DNA of 31,559 nt from Ruminococcaceae bacterium UBA2656. Its GTDB lineage: Bacteria > Bacillota > Clostridia > Oscillospirales > Acutalibacteraceae. The position numbers and the translations under genes were made by a program. Below, piece after piece: positions 14,514 to 21,619 of this stretch; the first letter of the stretch is position 1; each line of letters begins with the position of its first letter. Below the pieces are notes generated by a model, which saw nothing but the letters and a program-made list of their open reading frames with translations, ran no database searches and was not told the origin of the DNA. The stretch covers positions 18,129 to 49,687 of the forward strand of contig DENA01000039.1 of assembly GCA_002359465.1 (NCBI GenBank), given 5' to 3'.

Positions 14514-15389
14514 ATGTACGATTATAAAATAATAACGGATTCCACTTCGGACCTTCCGGTAAAGCTGATTAAAGCGCTGGACATAGAAGTGATCCCGATG
14601 ATTTTTACAATCGGTGAAAATTCATATAGCAATTTTCCGGACGAGCGCGATATTTCCGCTCATGACTTTTACGACCGCCTGCGCGGCGGCGAAATGTCGA
14701 CCACCAACCAAATCAGTCCTGTCACTTTTACCGAAATTTTTGAGCCGGTTTTAAAGTCGGGTCAGGATGTCTTATATATTGCATTTTCCTCAGCCCTGAG
14801 CGGCACATACAACAACGCGCGCCTGACAGCAGAAGAGCTTTCATTGAAATATCCCAAGCGAAAGATCTACACCGTGGATTCGCTCGCCGCCTCCATGGGC
14901 GAGGGCCTGCTGGTCTATTACGCGGCACAGATGCGGCAGAAGGGCGGCTCTATCGACGAGGTGCGCGATTGGCTGACCGCGAACCGCGGACGTCTTGCCC
15001 ACTGGTTTACCGTAGACGACCTGAACCACTTGAAACGCGGCGGCCGCGTATCCGGCGCGGCGGCACTGGTAGGGACGGTGCTGGGAATCAAGCCTGTTCT
15101 TCACGTAGACCGTGAAGGCCGTCTGATTCCGGTGGAAAAGGTACGCGGCCGGCGCCAGTCTTTGGATACCCTGATTCATCACATGAAAACGGCGGTGGAG
15201 AAGCCGGAGGAGCAGATGATTTTCGTCAGCCACGGGGATTCCCCCGACGAAGCCAAATACATAGCGGAACAGGTGCGAAAACAGTTCCATGTAAAGGCGA
15301 TTGAGATCAACCCCATCGGTCCGGTGATCGGAACCCACTCCGGCCCGGGAACCATTGCCCTGTTCTATCTTGGCAGGGACAGGAACTGA
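14514..15389 (+). CDS. DegV family protein (fatty-acid-binding, FakB-like)
   Basis: A 291-residue DegV protein. It shows the N-terminal IITDSTSDLP, SSALSGTYNNA at about residues 86-96, VDSLAASMGEG at about 115-125, and the C-terminal NPIGPVIGTHSGPGT. The family binds a fatty acid and, as FakB, presents it to the kinase FakA for acyl-phosphate formation. No fakA lies nearby. The ATG at 14514 is chosen because AAGGG lies 5 bases before it; an in-frame ATG at 14493 has no good RBS. It is a single-gene unit that ends at a terminator shared with ruvX. Confidence 0.9.
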   Translation: MYDYKIITDSTSDLPVKLIKALDIEVIPMIFTIGENSYSNFPDERDISAHDFYDRLRGGEMSTTNQISPVTFTEIFEPVLKSGQDVLYIAFSSALSGTYNNARLTAEELSLKYPKRKIYTVDSLAASMGEGLLVYYAAQMRQKGGSIDEVRDWLTANRGRLAHWFTVDDLNHLKRGGRVSGAAALVGTVLGIKPVLHVDREGRLIPVEKVRGRRQSLDTLIHHMKTAVEKPEEQMIFVSHGDSPDEAKYIAEQVRKQFHVKAIEINPIGPVIGTHSGPGTIALFYLGRDRN

Positions 15390-15399
15390 ATATGCTGAT

Positions 15400-15435
15400 A
15401 AAAGGGCAGGATGCGTTCACACATCCTGCCCTTTT
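15400..15435. terminator. Bidirectional terminator between degV and ruvX
   Basis: AAAAGGGCAGGATG (15400-15413) pairs perfectly with CATCCTGCCCTTTT (15422-15435) around 8 bases, with a T-run on each side. It overlaps the last codons of ruvX and ends both the degV unit and the pyrimidine operon. Confidence 0.88.
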
Positions 15436-15860
15436 GGTTTACCGCGCTGATTTCTTCGGTAATCCAGATAGTCCTGCAAAATAATGGTGGCTGCAACCGC
15501 ATCCACCACCGCCTTGCGCTTTTTCCCGCGTGTGTCGGTGGTATTCAGGTATTCATGCGCGGTCAAAGTGGTACCTCGCTCGTCCCGCAGCTCCACCGGA
15601 ACGTTTACAAGCGCCCGCAGATTTTCGGCAAAAGACCGCGCGTTCCGGGCGCTTTCGCCTTCGCTGCCGTCCATGTTGCGGGGCAGCCCGACCACAATGC
15701 TGCCGACAGCCTTCTCTTTGGCCTGCACGGCAATCTTTTGAGCCAGCTTTTCCATGTCGCGTTCGCTGATTACGCCTGCGGGAGAAGCCAGAAGCTCGTT
15801 CTCGTCGCACACGGCAAGTCCCGTGCGCGCCCTGCCCAGATCAACAGCAAGTATTTTCAT
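15417..15860 (-). CDS. ruvX: Putative pre-16S rRNA nuclease / Holliday junction resolvase RuvX (YqgF)
   Basis: A 147-residue RNase H-fold protein of the YqgF family. It begins MKILAVDLGRARTGLAV (catalytic Asp7), then has VVGLPRNMDGSEG, DERGTTLTA (second acidic residue) and DAVAATIIL with a final acidic residue. The family matures the 16S rRNA 5' end and has been proposed to resolve Holliday junctions. The start at 15860 is preferred because GGGGGAAG precedes it and its ATG overlaps the TGA of the upstream phosphatase (ATGA). A longer reading to 15908 lacks these features. It is the last gene of the pyr operon. Confidence 0.88.
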   Translation of the reverse strand: MKILAVDLGRARTGLAVCDENELLASPAGVISERDMEKLAQKIAVQAKEKAVGSIVVGLPRNMDGSEGESARNARSFAENLRALVNVPVELRDERGTTLTAHEYLNTTDTRGKKRKAVVDAVAATIILQDYLDYRRNQRGKPKGQDV

Positions 15861-16546
15861 CTGTCTTCCCCCACCGCAGGATTTACCTGGTTTTCCGCCA
15901 TTCTCCATTTTTGCTGTGCATAAACGGAAAGCTCCGGCGTTAAATGGGAGGCATCGTTCATCATAACTACGTTGCTTTGCAGATCGGCCGAAAAATCAAT
16001 GATGCTGATTGCCGTGTTATCACCCCACCCAACATCGTTGATTTCTTCAACAGACTTGTGCAGCGCGTGACACAGAAAATTCCGAATGGCGCAGCCATGG
16101 GACACAATGCATATTGTTTTCTCCTGATTCGCTTTGACAATATCGGTAACGGCATCCCACATTCTTGTATATACCATTCTCATTGTTTCGCCACCCTTAG
16201 GCGCGAAGTCAAAGGGGCGGAAATACCAGTTTTGCAGTTCCTCCGGATAAATCCGGGTCAATTCATCCCATAGCCTGCCTTCATACTCTCCGCCGTCAAT
16301 TTCATGCAGACGCGGTTCAATCTGAATGGGAAGGTGATGGTACCGGTTGATCGCCTCCGCAGTGATACGCGCGCGTTTCAAAGGGCTGGAGTAGATTGCG
16401 TCAAACGGCATATTCCGGCAGCGCACGCTCAGAAGCTCCAGCTGGGTTTTTCCGTTCCCGCTGATGTCGCTGTCGATACATCCCTGAAAAAAGCCTTCGG
16501 TATTACCCTGCGCTTCGCAGTGGCGCACAAGTATGATGCGTGTCAT
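15857..16546 (-). CDS. Histidine phosphatase (phosphoglycerate mutase-like) family protein
   Basis: A 229-residue member of the histidine phosphatase superfamily. The phospho-acceptor His9 lies in LVRHCEAQGN, where the usual RHG has become RHC. Other active-site elements are the Arg of SSPLKRAR, a Glu in the EIDGGEYEG region and the second His in IVSHGCAIRNF. Members hydrolyse phosphomonoesters such as sugar phosphates, nucleotides or alpha-ribazole phosphate; the substrate here is unknown. The start at 16546 follows AAGGGACG; longer readings run back into pyrD. It lies 20 bases after pyrD and overlaps ruvX by four bases. It might dephosphorylate a nucleotide, but that is only a guess from context. 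Confidence 0.83.
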   Translation of the reverse strand: MTRIILVRHCEAQGNTEGFFQGCIDSDISGNGKTQLELLSVRCRNMPFDAIYSSPLKRARITAEAINRYHHLPIQIEPRLHEIDGGEYEGRLWDELTRIYPEELQNWYFRPFDFAPKGGETMRMVYTRMWDAVTDIVKANQEKTICIVSHGCAIRNFLCHALHKSVEEINDVGWGDNTAISIIDFSADLQSNVVMMNDASHLTPELSVYAQQKWRMAENQVNPAVGEDR

Positions 16547-16566
16547 AGTCAATCGTCCCTTCATTA

Positions 16567-17481
16567 TCATTCCCACGGAATCATTTTGCCCGTAAGCTCG
16601 TTTATACAGGCAATATGATTTTGATCTAAATATTCATTGAGACCGTCCAGTATTTTCAGCGGCGCGTATGGGTCGGCAAAGAACGCCGTGCCGATCTGCA
16701 GCGCAGAAGCGCCCGCCAGCAGCATTTCAACCGCGTCCTGCCATTTGGAAATGCCGCCCATACCGACAATGGGAATCTTCACCCGTTTGTACGCCTGATT
16801 CACCATGCGGATTGCAACCGGCAGCAGCGCAGGGCCGGAAAGCCCGCCCGTGTTGTTGCGGATAACCGGCCTGCGGGTATGGATGTCAATTCTCATCCCG
16901 GTCAGGGTATTGATCATGGAAATTGCGTCGGCACCCGCGCTTTCGGCTGCTGCGGCGATTTCCGCAATATCGCTGACATTCGGCGACAGCTTAACCATCA
17001 GCGGTTTCCTGCAGTGCTTTCGCACCGCCGCGGTAATGTCCTCCACACCGGAACAGCTTGTTCCGAACTGTACGCCGCCCTGTTTGACGTTTGGGCAGGA
17101 TATGTTCAGCTCGATCATATCAACATCGGTGTCGGACAGCTTTTCCGCCATCCGGCAGTAGTCCTCCGGCGTATTTCCCGCAATATTGGCGATGATTACC
17201 GTTCCCTGCTGCCTGAGCCACGGAAGGTCATGTTCTATAAAATAATCCACCCCCGGATTTTGCAGTCCCACGGCGTTCAGCATGCCGCCGGGCGTTTCCG
17301 CAATCCGGGGCGGCGGGTTGCCGGGGCGGGGAGCCAGCGTAATCCCCTTGCAGGAAATCCCGCCCAGAGTGCTGAGAGGATAAAACTCTCCGTATTCATG
17401 GCCGAAGCCAAAGGTACCGGAAGCGGCGACAACCGGGTTTTGAAATTCCACGCCGGCGATGTTTACGTGTAAGTCCGCCAT
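16567..17481 (-). CDS. pyrD: Dihydroorotate dehydrogenase type 1B, catalytic subunit
   Basis: A 304-residue class 1B FMN enzyme. It has NPVVAASGTFGFG near the N-terminus, NISCPNVKQGG with the class 1 catalytic Cys, VKLSPNV (FMN-binding Lys), and GMGGISKWQDAVEMLLAGA for phosphate binding. It oxidises dihydroorotate to orotate and passes electrons to PyrK and then NAD+. It starts at ATG 17481, two bases after the pyrK stop, behind GGGAGGG. The close spacing with pyrK fits the PyrD2K2 heterotetramer. Confidence 0.95.
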   Translation of the reverse strand: MADLHVNIAGVEFQNPVVAASGTFGFGHEYGEFYPLSTLGGISCKGITLAPRPGNPPPRIAETPGGMLNAVGLQNPGVDYFIEHDLPWLRQQGTVIIANIAGNTPEDYCRMAEKLSDTDVDMIELNISCPNVKQGGVQFGTSCSGVEDITAAVRKHCRKPLMVKLSPNVSDIAEIAAAAESAGADAISMINTLTGMRIDIHTRRPVIRNNTGGLSGPALLPVAIRMVNQAYKRVKIPIVGMGGISKWQDAVEMLLAGASALQIGTAFFADPYAPLKILDGLNEYLDQNHIACINELTGKMIPWE

Positions 17482-17483
17482 GC

Positions 17484-18248
17484 TTATCCCTCCCACATAA
17501 CCGTTTCATAATCAAAGACCGGGCCGTCCTTGCAGACATGGCCGTAGAATTCCCGCCCGTCTTTTTTCAGCCTGCACGCGCAGCCAAGACACGCGCCGAT
17601 TCCGCACGCCATGCGCTCTTCAAGGGAGATTTGGCACGGTACCCCGCGCGCCGCGGCAGCATTGCACACCGATTTCAGCATAGGAGTCGAGCCGCAGGCA
17701 AAAATTACGTCAAAATCCAGATTATCCAGAAGATCCGTCACAAGGCCGTGATGCCCGAATGAACCGTCGTCGGTAGCAATCAACACCCGGTTGCCGTTCT
17801 TCTCAAAATCTTCTTTCAGGATGATGCTCTCCTCATTGCGGAATCCCGCGAGAATCATTGCATTTTCGCCGAAGGCCTTGGCCGCCTCCAGAAGAGGGGG
17901 CATGCCGATGCCTCCGCCGACAAATACTGCCTTTTGTCGGGTATTTCCGAGGGAATACCCGTTTCCCAGCGGCGCAAGGATGTCGAGCGCATCGCCGGGG
18001 CGCACATCCGCAAGCCAGGCGGTACCCTCCCCCCGGATTTGAAAAACAAAGCGCAGGGTTTGAGCCGCGCGGTCGATTCCACAGATGGAGATGGGCCTGC
18101 GCAGGGTTTTCCCCGGCACGTAAATATGGGCGAACTGTCCCGGATGCGCGGCTTTGGCCAACTCGCCCGCTTCGACGGTCAGGTCGAAGACATCGGCGGT
18201 CAGCTGCCTTTTAGAAATGATTTTGCAGAGCATTACGTCATATTTCAT
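17484..18248 (-). CDS. pyrK: Dihydroorotate dehydrogenase electron-transfer subunit
   Basis: A 254-residue ferredoxin-NADP reductase-like protein. It has RRPISICG for FAD binding at about residues 50-57, VGGGIGMPPLLEAAK for the NAD domain, and a C-terminal [2Fe-2S] motif (MACGIGACLGCACRL, then a later Cys in GHVCKDGP). It transfers electrons from PyrD's FMN to NAD+. It starts at ATG 18248 and lies 34 bases after pyrF. Confidence 0.95.
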   Translation of the reverse strand: MKYDVMLCKIISKRQLTADVFDLTVEAGELAKAAHPGQFAHIYVPGKTLRRPISICGIDRAAQTLRFVFQIRGEGTAWLADVRPGDALDILAPLGNGYSLGNTRQKAVFVGGGIGMPPLLEAAKAFGENAMILAGFRNEESIILKEDFEKNGNRVLIATDDGSFGHHGLVTDLLDNLDFDVIFACGSTPMLKSVCNAAAARGVPCQISLEERMACGIGACLGCACRLKKDGREFYGHVCKDGPVFDYETVMWEG

Positions 18249-18282
18249 TTTTCACTTGCTCCTGTTTTACAGCTTTGGGAAA

Positions 18283-19233
18283 TCAGCCGTTTGTTTTATT
18301 GAGGGTAACAGCGCCGGTTTCGCTGATAATTTCATCACGCATCCGCTTTGCTTCCTCCGCGGCCGCTTTCGCGTACTCTGTTTCCGGCACACCGCTTTTT
18401 TTCCACGCCGTCATGATCGAACGCGAAGCGTTGACGACCGCGCCAAGGCCGTTTTGATCAAACGCCGCTGCGACATCCTTTGCGCCGCCGCCCTGCGCAC
18501 CGTATCCCGGCACCAGGAAAAAGGTATGGGGCAGGTCACGGCGAAGTTCCGCCAGCTGCGCGGGATAGGTCGCCCCCACCACCGCGCCGACGCCGGAATA
18601 TCCGTATTTTCCCGGCAGACCTTCGCCCCACTGCTCGCACAGCCGGCCGACGGTGCCGTAAAGTGTTTCCCCTCCTTCAAAGATCTGGTTCTGCAGCTCG
18701 CCGGAGGAAGGATTGGAGGTTTTCACCAGCACAAAAATCCCCTTGTCCTGCGCACGGCAGGTTTCCAGCAGGGGATTGATTCCGTCGGAGCCGAGATAGG
18801 GGTTGACGGTCAGCGCATCGCCGCCGAACGGTACAAAGGTCCTCTCCCCGACTGTTACCGTGCCGAGGTGCGCCGCGGCGTACGCCTGCATGGTGGAACC
18901 GATGTCGTTCCGCTTGCCGTCGGTGATCACGAACATGCCCTTTTCCTTCGCATAATTGATTGTATCGTGCAGGGCCTTTACACCGTGCCATCCGTACAGT
19001 TCATAATAGGCGCACTGCGGTTTTACCGCCGGTACCACGCCGCAGAGCGCGTCAATCAGGCCTTTGTTGAACGCTAAAATCGCGGCAGCCGCGCCCTCTA
19101 GCGTTTCGCCGTACTGTGTAAAGGATTTTTCCTTTATAAAGCCGGGAACATAGTCAAGTACGGGATCCAGTCCCGCGACCGTGGGGTTTTGCAGCTTTAC
19201 AATGCTTTCTATTAATCTGTCCAGTGCCATCAT
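18283..19233 (-). CDS. pyrF: Orotidine-5'-phosphate decarboxylase (type 2)
   Basis: A 316-residue decarboxylase of the longer type 2 family. FVITDGKRNDIGSTM carries the catalytic Lys/Asp set at about residues 97-111. GLDPVLDYVP is at about 20-29 and VPGYGAQGGGAKD is the phosphate-binding loop. It converts OMP to UMP, the last step of the pathway. It starts at ATG 19233 behind GGAGG; an ATG three bases downstream is equivalent. It is 11 bases from pyrC. Confidence 0.94.
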   Translation of the reverse strand: MMALDRLIESIVKLQNPTVAGLDPVLDYVPGFIKEKSFTQYGETLEGAAAAILAFNKGLIDALCGVVPAVKPQCAYYELYGWHGVKALHDTINYAKEKGMFVITDGKRNDIGSTMQAYAAAHLGTVTVGERTFVPFGGDALTVNPYLGSDGINPLLETCRAQDKGIFVLVKTSNPSSGELQNQIFEGGETLYGTVGRLCEQWGEGLPGKYGYSGVGAVVGATYPAQLAELRRDLPHTFFLVPGYGAQGGGAKDVAAAFDQNGLGAVVNASRSIMTAWKKSGVPETEYAKAAAEEAKRMRDEIISETGAVTLNKTNG

Positions 19234-19244
19234 GCTTCCTCCGT

Positions 19245-20531
19245 TTATTTTTTTCGGTCCGTATCTTCAAAGACAATTTTACCGCGGCAAATCGTCTTTT
19301 TTACTTTACCGGTCAGTTCTTTCCCCTTAAAAACTGCGTTTCTGCTTTTGCCGTGCAGCCGGGCGGCGTCAACCGTCCAGCGCTCGGCGGGGTCGAACAG
19401 CACCAGATCGGCGGGCTCGCCCACGCACAGCGAGCCCCCCTGAATCCCCAGCAAAGCCGCAGGCGCGGTGCTCATAAACCTCAGCAGATCGTTCATGGCA
19501 ATAAACTGTTCGTTTACAAGATACGTCATTCCAGCAGCAAGGCTTGTCTCCAGCCCGATGCTTCCGTTCGGCGCGAAAAGAAAATCAGATTTCTCCGCCG
19601 GGGTATGCGGCGCATGGTCGGTCGCAATCGCATCAATGGTGCCGTCGCAAAGGCCTTCAATCACCGCCAGACGGTCTTCCTCCGTGCGCAGCGGCGGGCT
19701 CATGCGATAATCCGCGTCGCGTGCAAGCAGTTCGTTTTCCGTCAGTGCAAAGTAGTGCGGCGCGGTTTCCGCCGTAACCCTTACGCCGCGCCGTTTCGCG
19801 TCGCGAATCATCCCGACGGAGGTTTTTGTGCTGACGTGGCAGATATGCACCGGAACATCATAAGCCGCCGCAAGCGCGATTTCCCGCGCGGTGCCGCAGT
19901 CTTCCGCGGCGGCGGGAACACCCTTTATTCCGAGCCTCGCGGATATTTCCCCCTCATTCATCTTTCCGCCCTGTGAAAGGAACAGATCCTCGCAGTGGGA
20001 CACCACTTTCAGCCGAAGCGCGAAAGCCAGCCGCATGGCCTGCGCCATCAGCAGTGTGTTGACAACCGGCCGGCCGTCGTCGCTCAGCGCGATTGCTCCC
20101 GCGTCCCTGAGAGCCGCCAGATCATTCAACTCTTCGCTTTTCAGCCCCTTTGTAATCGCCGCCGCGACATAGACGCGCGCATCGGCATTCTCCGCTTTTT
20201 CACGGATGTACCGGACTGTTTCAGGGCTGTCCGCCGCCGGGTTTGTATTGGGCATGCACAGGAGGCTGGTAACACCCCCTGTGGCGGCTGCGCGGCAGCC
20301 GGTGAAAATATCTTCCTTTTCCGTAAAACCGGGGTCACGCAGATGGACGTGCATATCCACGAGTCCGGGCGCGGCAATCAGGCCCCGGGCGTTGATGACA
20401 GCGGCTCCCTCACACTGTATTTTTCCGCCGACGGCGGAAATCATGTCGTCCGTTATCAGAATATCTCCTGTTTCGTCCGTTCCGTTTGACGGGTCAAGAA
20501 TCCTTGCCCCGCTGATCAGCAGCCTGTCCAT
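19245..20531 (-). CDS. pyrC: Dihydroorotase
   Basis: A 428-residue class I dihydroorotase of the amidohydrolase superfamily. It has metal-binding DMHVHLRDPGFTEKED at about residues 57-72, HICHVST, and ATDHAPH with the catalytic Asp. It closes carbamoyl aspartate to dihydroorotate. It starts at ATG 20531 behind GGAGGG and leads the pyr operon. pyrB, carAB, pyrE and pyrR are not in the window. Confidence 0.95.
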   Translation of the reverse strand: MDRLLISGARILDPSNGTDETGDILITDDMISAVGGKIQCEGAAVINARGLIAAPGLVDMHVHLRDPGFTEKEDIFTGCRAAATGGVTSLLCMPNTNPAADSPETVRYIREKAENADARVYVAAAITKGLKSEELNDLAALRDAGAIALSDDGRPVVNTLLMAQAMRLAFALRLKVVSHCEDLFLSQGGKMNEGEISARLGIKGVPAAAEDCGTAREIALAAAYDVPVHICHVSTKTSVGMIRDAKRRGVRVTAETAPHYFALTENELLARDADYRMSPPLRTEEDRLAVIEGLCDGTIDAIATDHAPHTPAEKSDFLFAPNGSIGLETSLAAGMTYLVNEQFIAMNDLLRFMSTAPAALLGIQGGSLCVGEPADLVLFDPAERWTVDAARLHGKSRNAVFKGKELTGKVKKTICRGKIVFEDTDRKK

Positions 20532-20640
20532 TCATTCCCTCCGTTATTTCAAAATTCATACCGGCTGTAAAACAAATCAGTACCTGACAGAATACCTGTA
20601 AAAAGCAGGCAATTCCGTGTATAATCATTGCTTTTTGGCT

Positions 20641-20669
20641 ATTCTATTACATTTTATACAAACAGTAAA
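20641..20669 (-). promoter_or_regulatory. pyr operon promoter
   Basis: On the minus strand TTTACT (20664-20669), a 17-base spacer and TAGAAT (20641-20646). The leader of about 100 nt has a modest hairpin (GCCTG paired with CAGGT, near 20595-20615). I see no PyrR-binding loop and no terminator, so attenuation is not supported. Confidence 0.6.
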
Positions 20670-20734
20670 TCATTTCCCCGCATTTCGGGCATTTTTAACA
20701 CCGGACAGTGCAATTTTAGCCGAAACAGACAAAC

Positions 20735-20752
20735 TCTTTGATTTTTCAAAGA
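20735..20752 (-). terminator. Weak terminator after the YdcF-like gene
   Basis: TCTTTGA (20735-20741) and TCAAAGA (20746-20752) form a 7-bp AT-rich stem, followed on the minus strand by GTTTGTCTGTTT. The stem is weak. Confidence 0.35.
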
Positions 20753-20756
20753 AGGC

Positions 20757-21533
20757 TTAGGAAAAAATAAGAAACTTTGTCAATGCAAGCAGCTCACGCG
20801 CGTAACAGGATGAAAAGATGTACCACGGCGTGGGCGCACTGACCGGATAGGACATGATTTCCAGTCCGGCGGCGATTCTGCCGGCGCGGTACTGATGGTA
20901 GTCGTCCGTGACGATTGCCATGACGGGGTTCAGCCCGTTTTTCTCAATCAGCGTCTGCGAGTTGCTCAGGTTTTCCTGTGTGGAAACGGACGTATCTTCC
21001 GCCAGAATTCGGGAAACGTCAATACCGTTTTTCACAAGGTGCTTCCGGATCACGGAAGCTTCCGTCACCAGTTCCCCTTTTCCCCGTCCGCCGCTGGCGA
21101 TACATTGCGCACCGGGGTGCTCCTTCAGGTACGCGGCTGCCGTTTCAATTCTCACCCGCAAATCCGCGCTCGGCACGGTTCCACTCACCTTGCTGCCAAG
21201 CACGACCACCGTCGCGTCTTCCGGCGGGGGCTCCCGTCCCGTGCCTGTCCCGTAAATCATCAGGCCGGTCAGCACCGCTGCCCAGACGATACCGGCGCAG
21301 AACAAAATGAGTATGACACGGCAGAAGACGCGGAGCTTTTTGGAGCCTTTGCACCGCCGGCCGATCGCACCGGAAAAAACGGCGGCCAAAAAGACAAGGA
21401 CACACATGACGATTCCCACAGCGTTGCCCACATTCAGTACTCCCCAGTGGATGGGGATGAGAAACCAGACAAGCCCGCAAACCGCCGCAAGCATGATGAA
21501 GATCTTCAATACCCGCTTTTTCAGCTTTAACAC
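20757..21533 (-). CDS. YdcF-like (DUF218) membrane protein
   Basis: A 258-residue protein. It has three hydrophobic segments in the first 100 residues (about 10-30, 37-57 and 72-95), then a DUF218 domain. That domain starts ATVVVLGSKV and contains CIASGGRGKGELVTEA, RILAEDTSVSTQENL and AIVTDDYHQYRAG. DUF218 proteins such as YdcF, SanA and ElyC are linked to cell envelope functions, but their chemistry is unclear. The start is GTG at 21533 with a poor RBS; an extended -10 (TGGTATAAT, 21560-21568) sits about 27 bases upstream and supports it. It is a single-gene unit. Confidence 0.85.
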   Translation of the reverse strand: MLKLKKRVLKIFIMLAAVCGLVWFLIPIHWGVLNVGNAVGIVMCVLVFLAAVFSGAIGRRCKGSKKLRVFCRVILILFCAGIVWAAVLTGLMIYGTGTGREPPPEDATVVVLGSKVSGTVPSADLRVRIETAAAYLKEHPGAQCIASGGRGKGELVTEASVIRKHLVKNGIDVSRILAEDTSVSTQENLSNSQTLIEKNGLNPVMAIVTDDYHQYRAGRIAAGLEIMSYPVSAPTPWYIFSSCYARELLALTKFLIFS

Positions 21534-21559
21534 CGCTTTCCAATCCGTAAACTTTTATC

Positions 21560-21568
21560 ATTATACCA
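21560..21568 (-). promoter_or_regulatory. Extended -10 promoter of the YdcF-like gene
   Basis: On the minus strand TGGTATAAT forms an extended -10 element without a clear -35. The start point near 21553 would leave a leader of about 20 nt before the GTG. Confidence 0.5.
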
Positions 21569-21575
21569 TATTTCC

Positions 21576-21611
21576 CACAAAAATGCCCCCGAACTTTCCG
21601 TTCGGAGGCAT
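21576..21611 (-). terminator. Terminator of the hydrogenase operon
   Basis: ATGCCCCCGAAC (21583-21594) pairs with GTTCGGAGGCAT (21600-21611) around 5 bases, with one G-U pair. On the minus strand it is followed by TTTTTGTG. It lies 8 bases past the hydrogenase stop codon. Confidence 0.85.
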
Positions 21612-21619
21612 TGACGATT

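Noticed and set aside
20532..20640. PyrR attenuator in the pyr leader
   Set aside because: No PyrR-binding consensus and no leader terminator is visible, only a modest hairpin.
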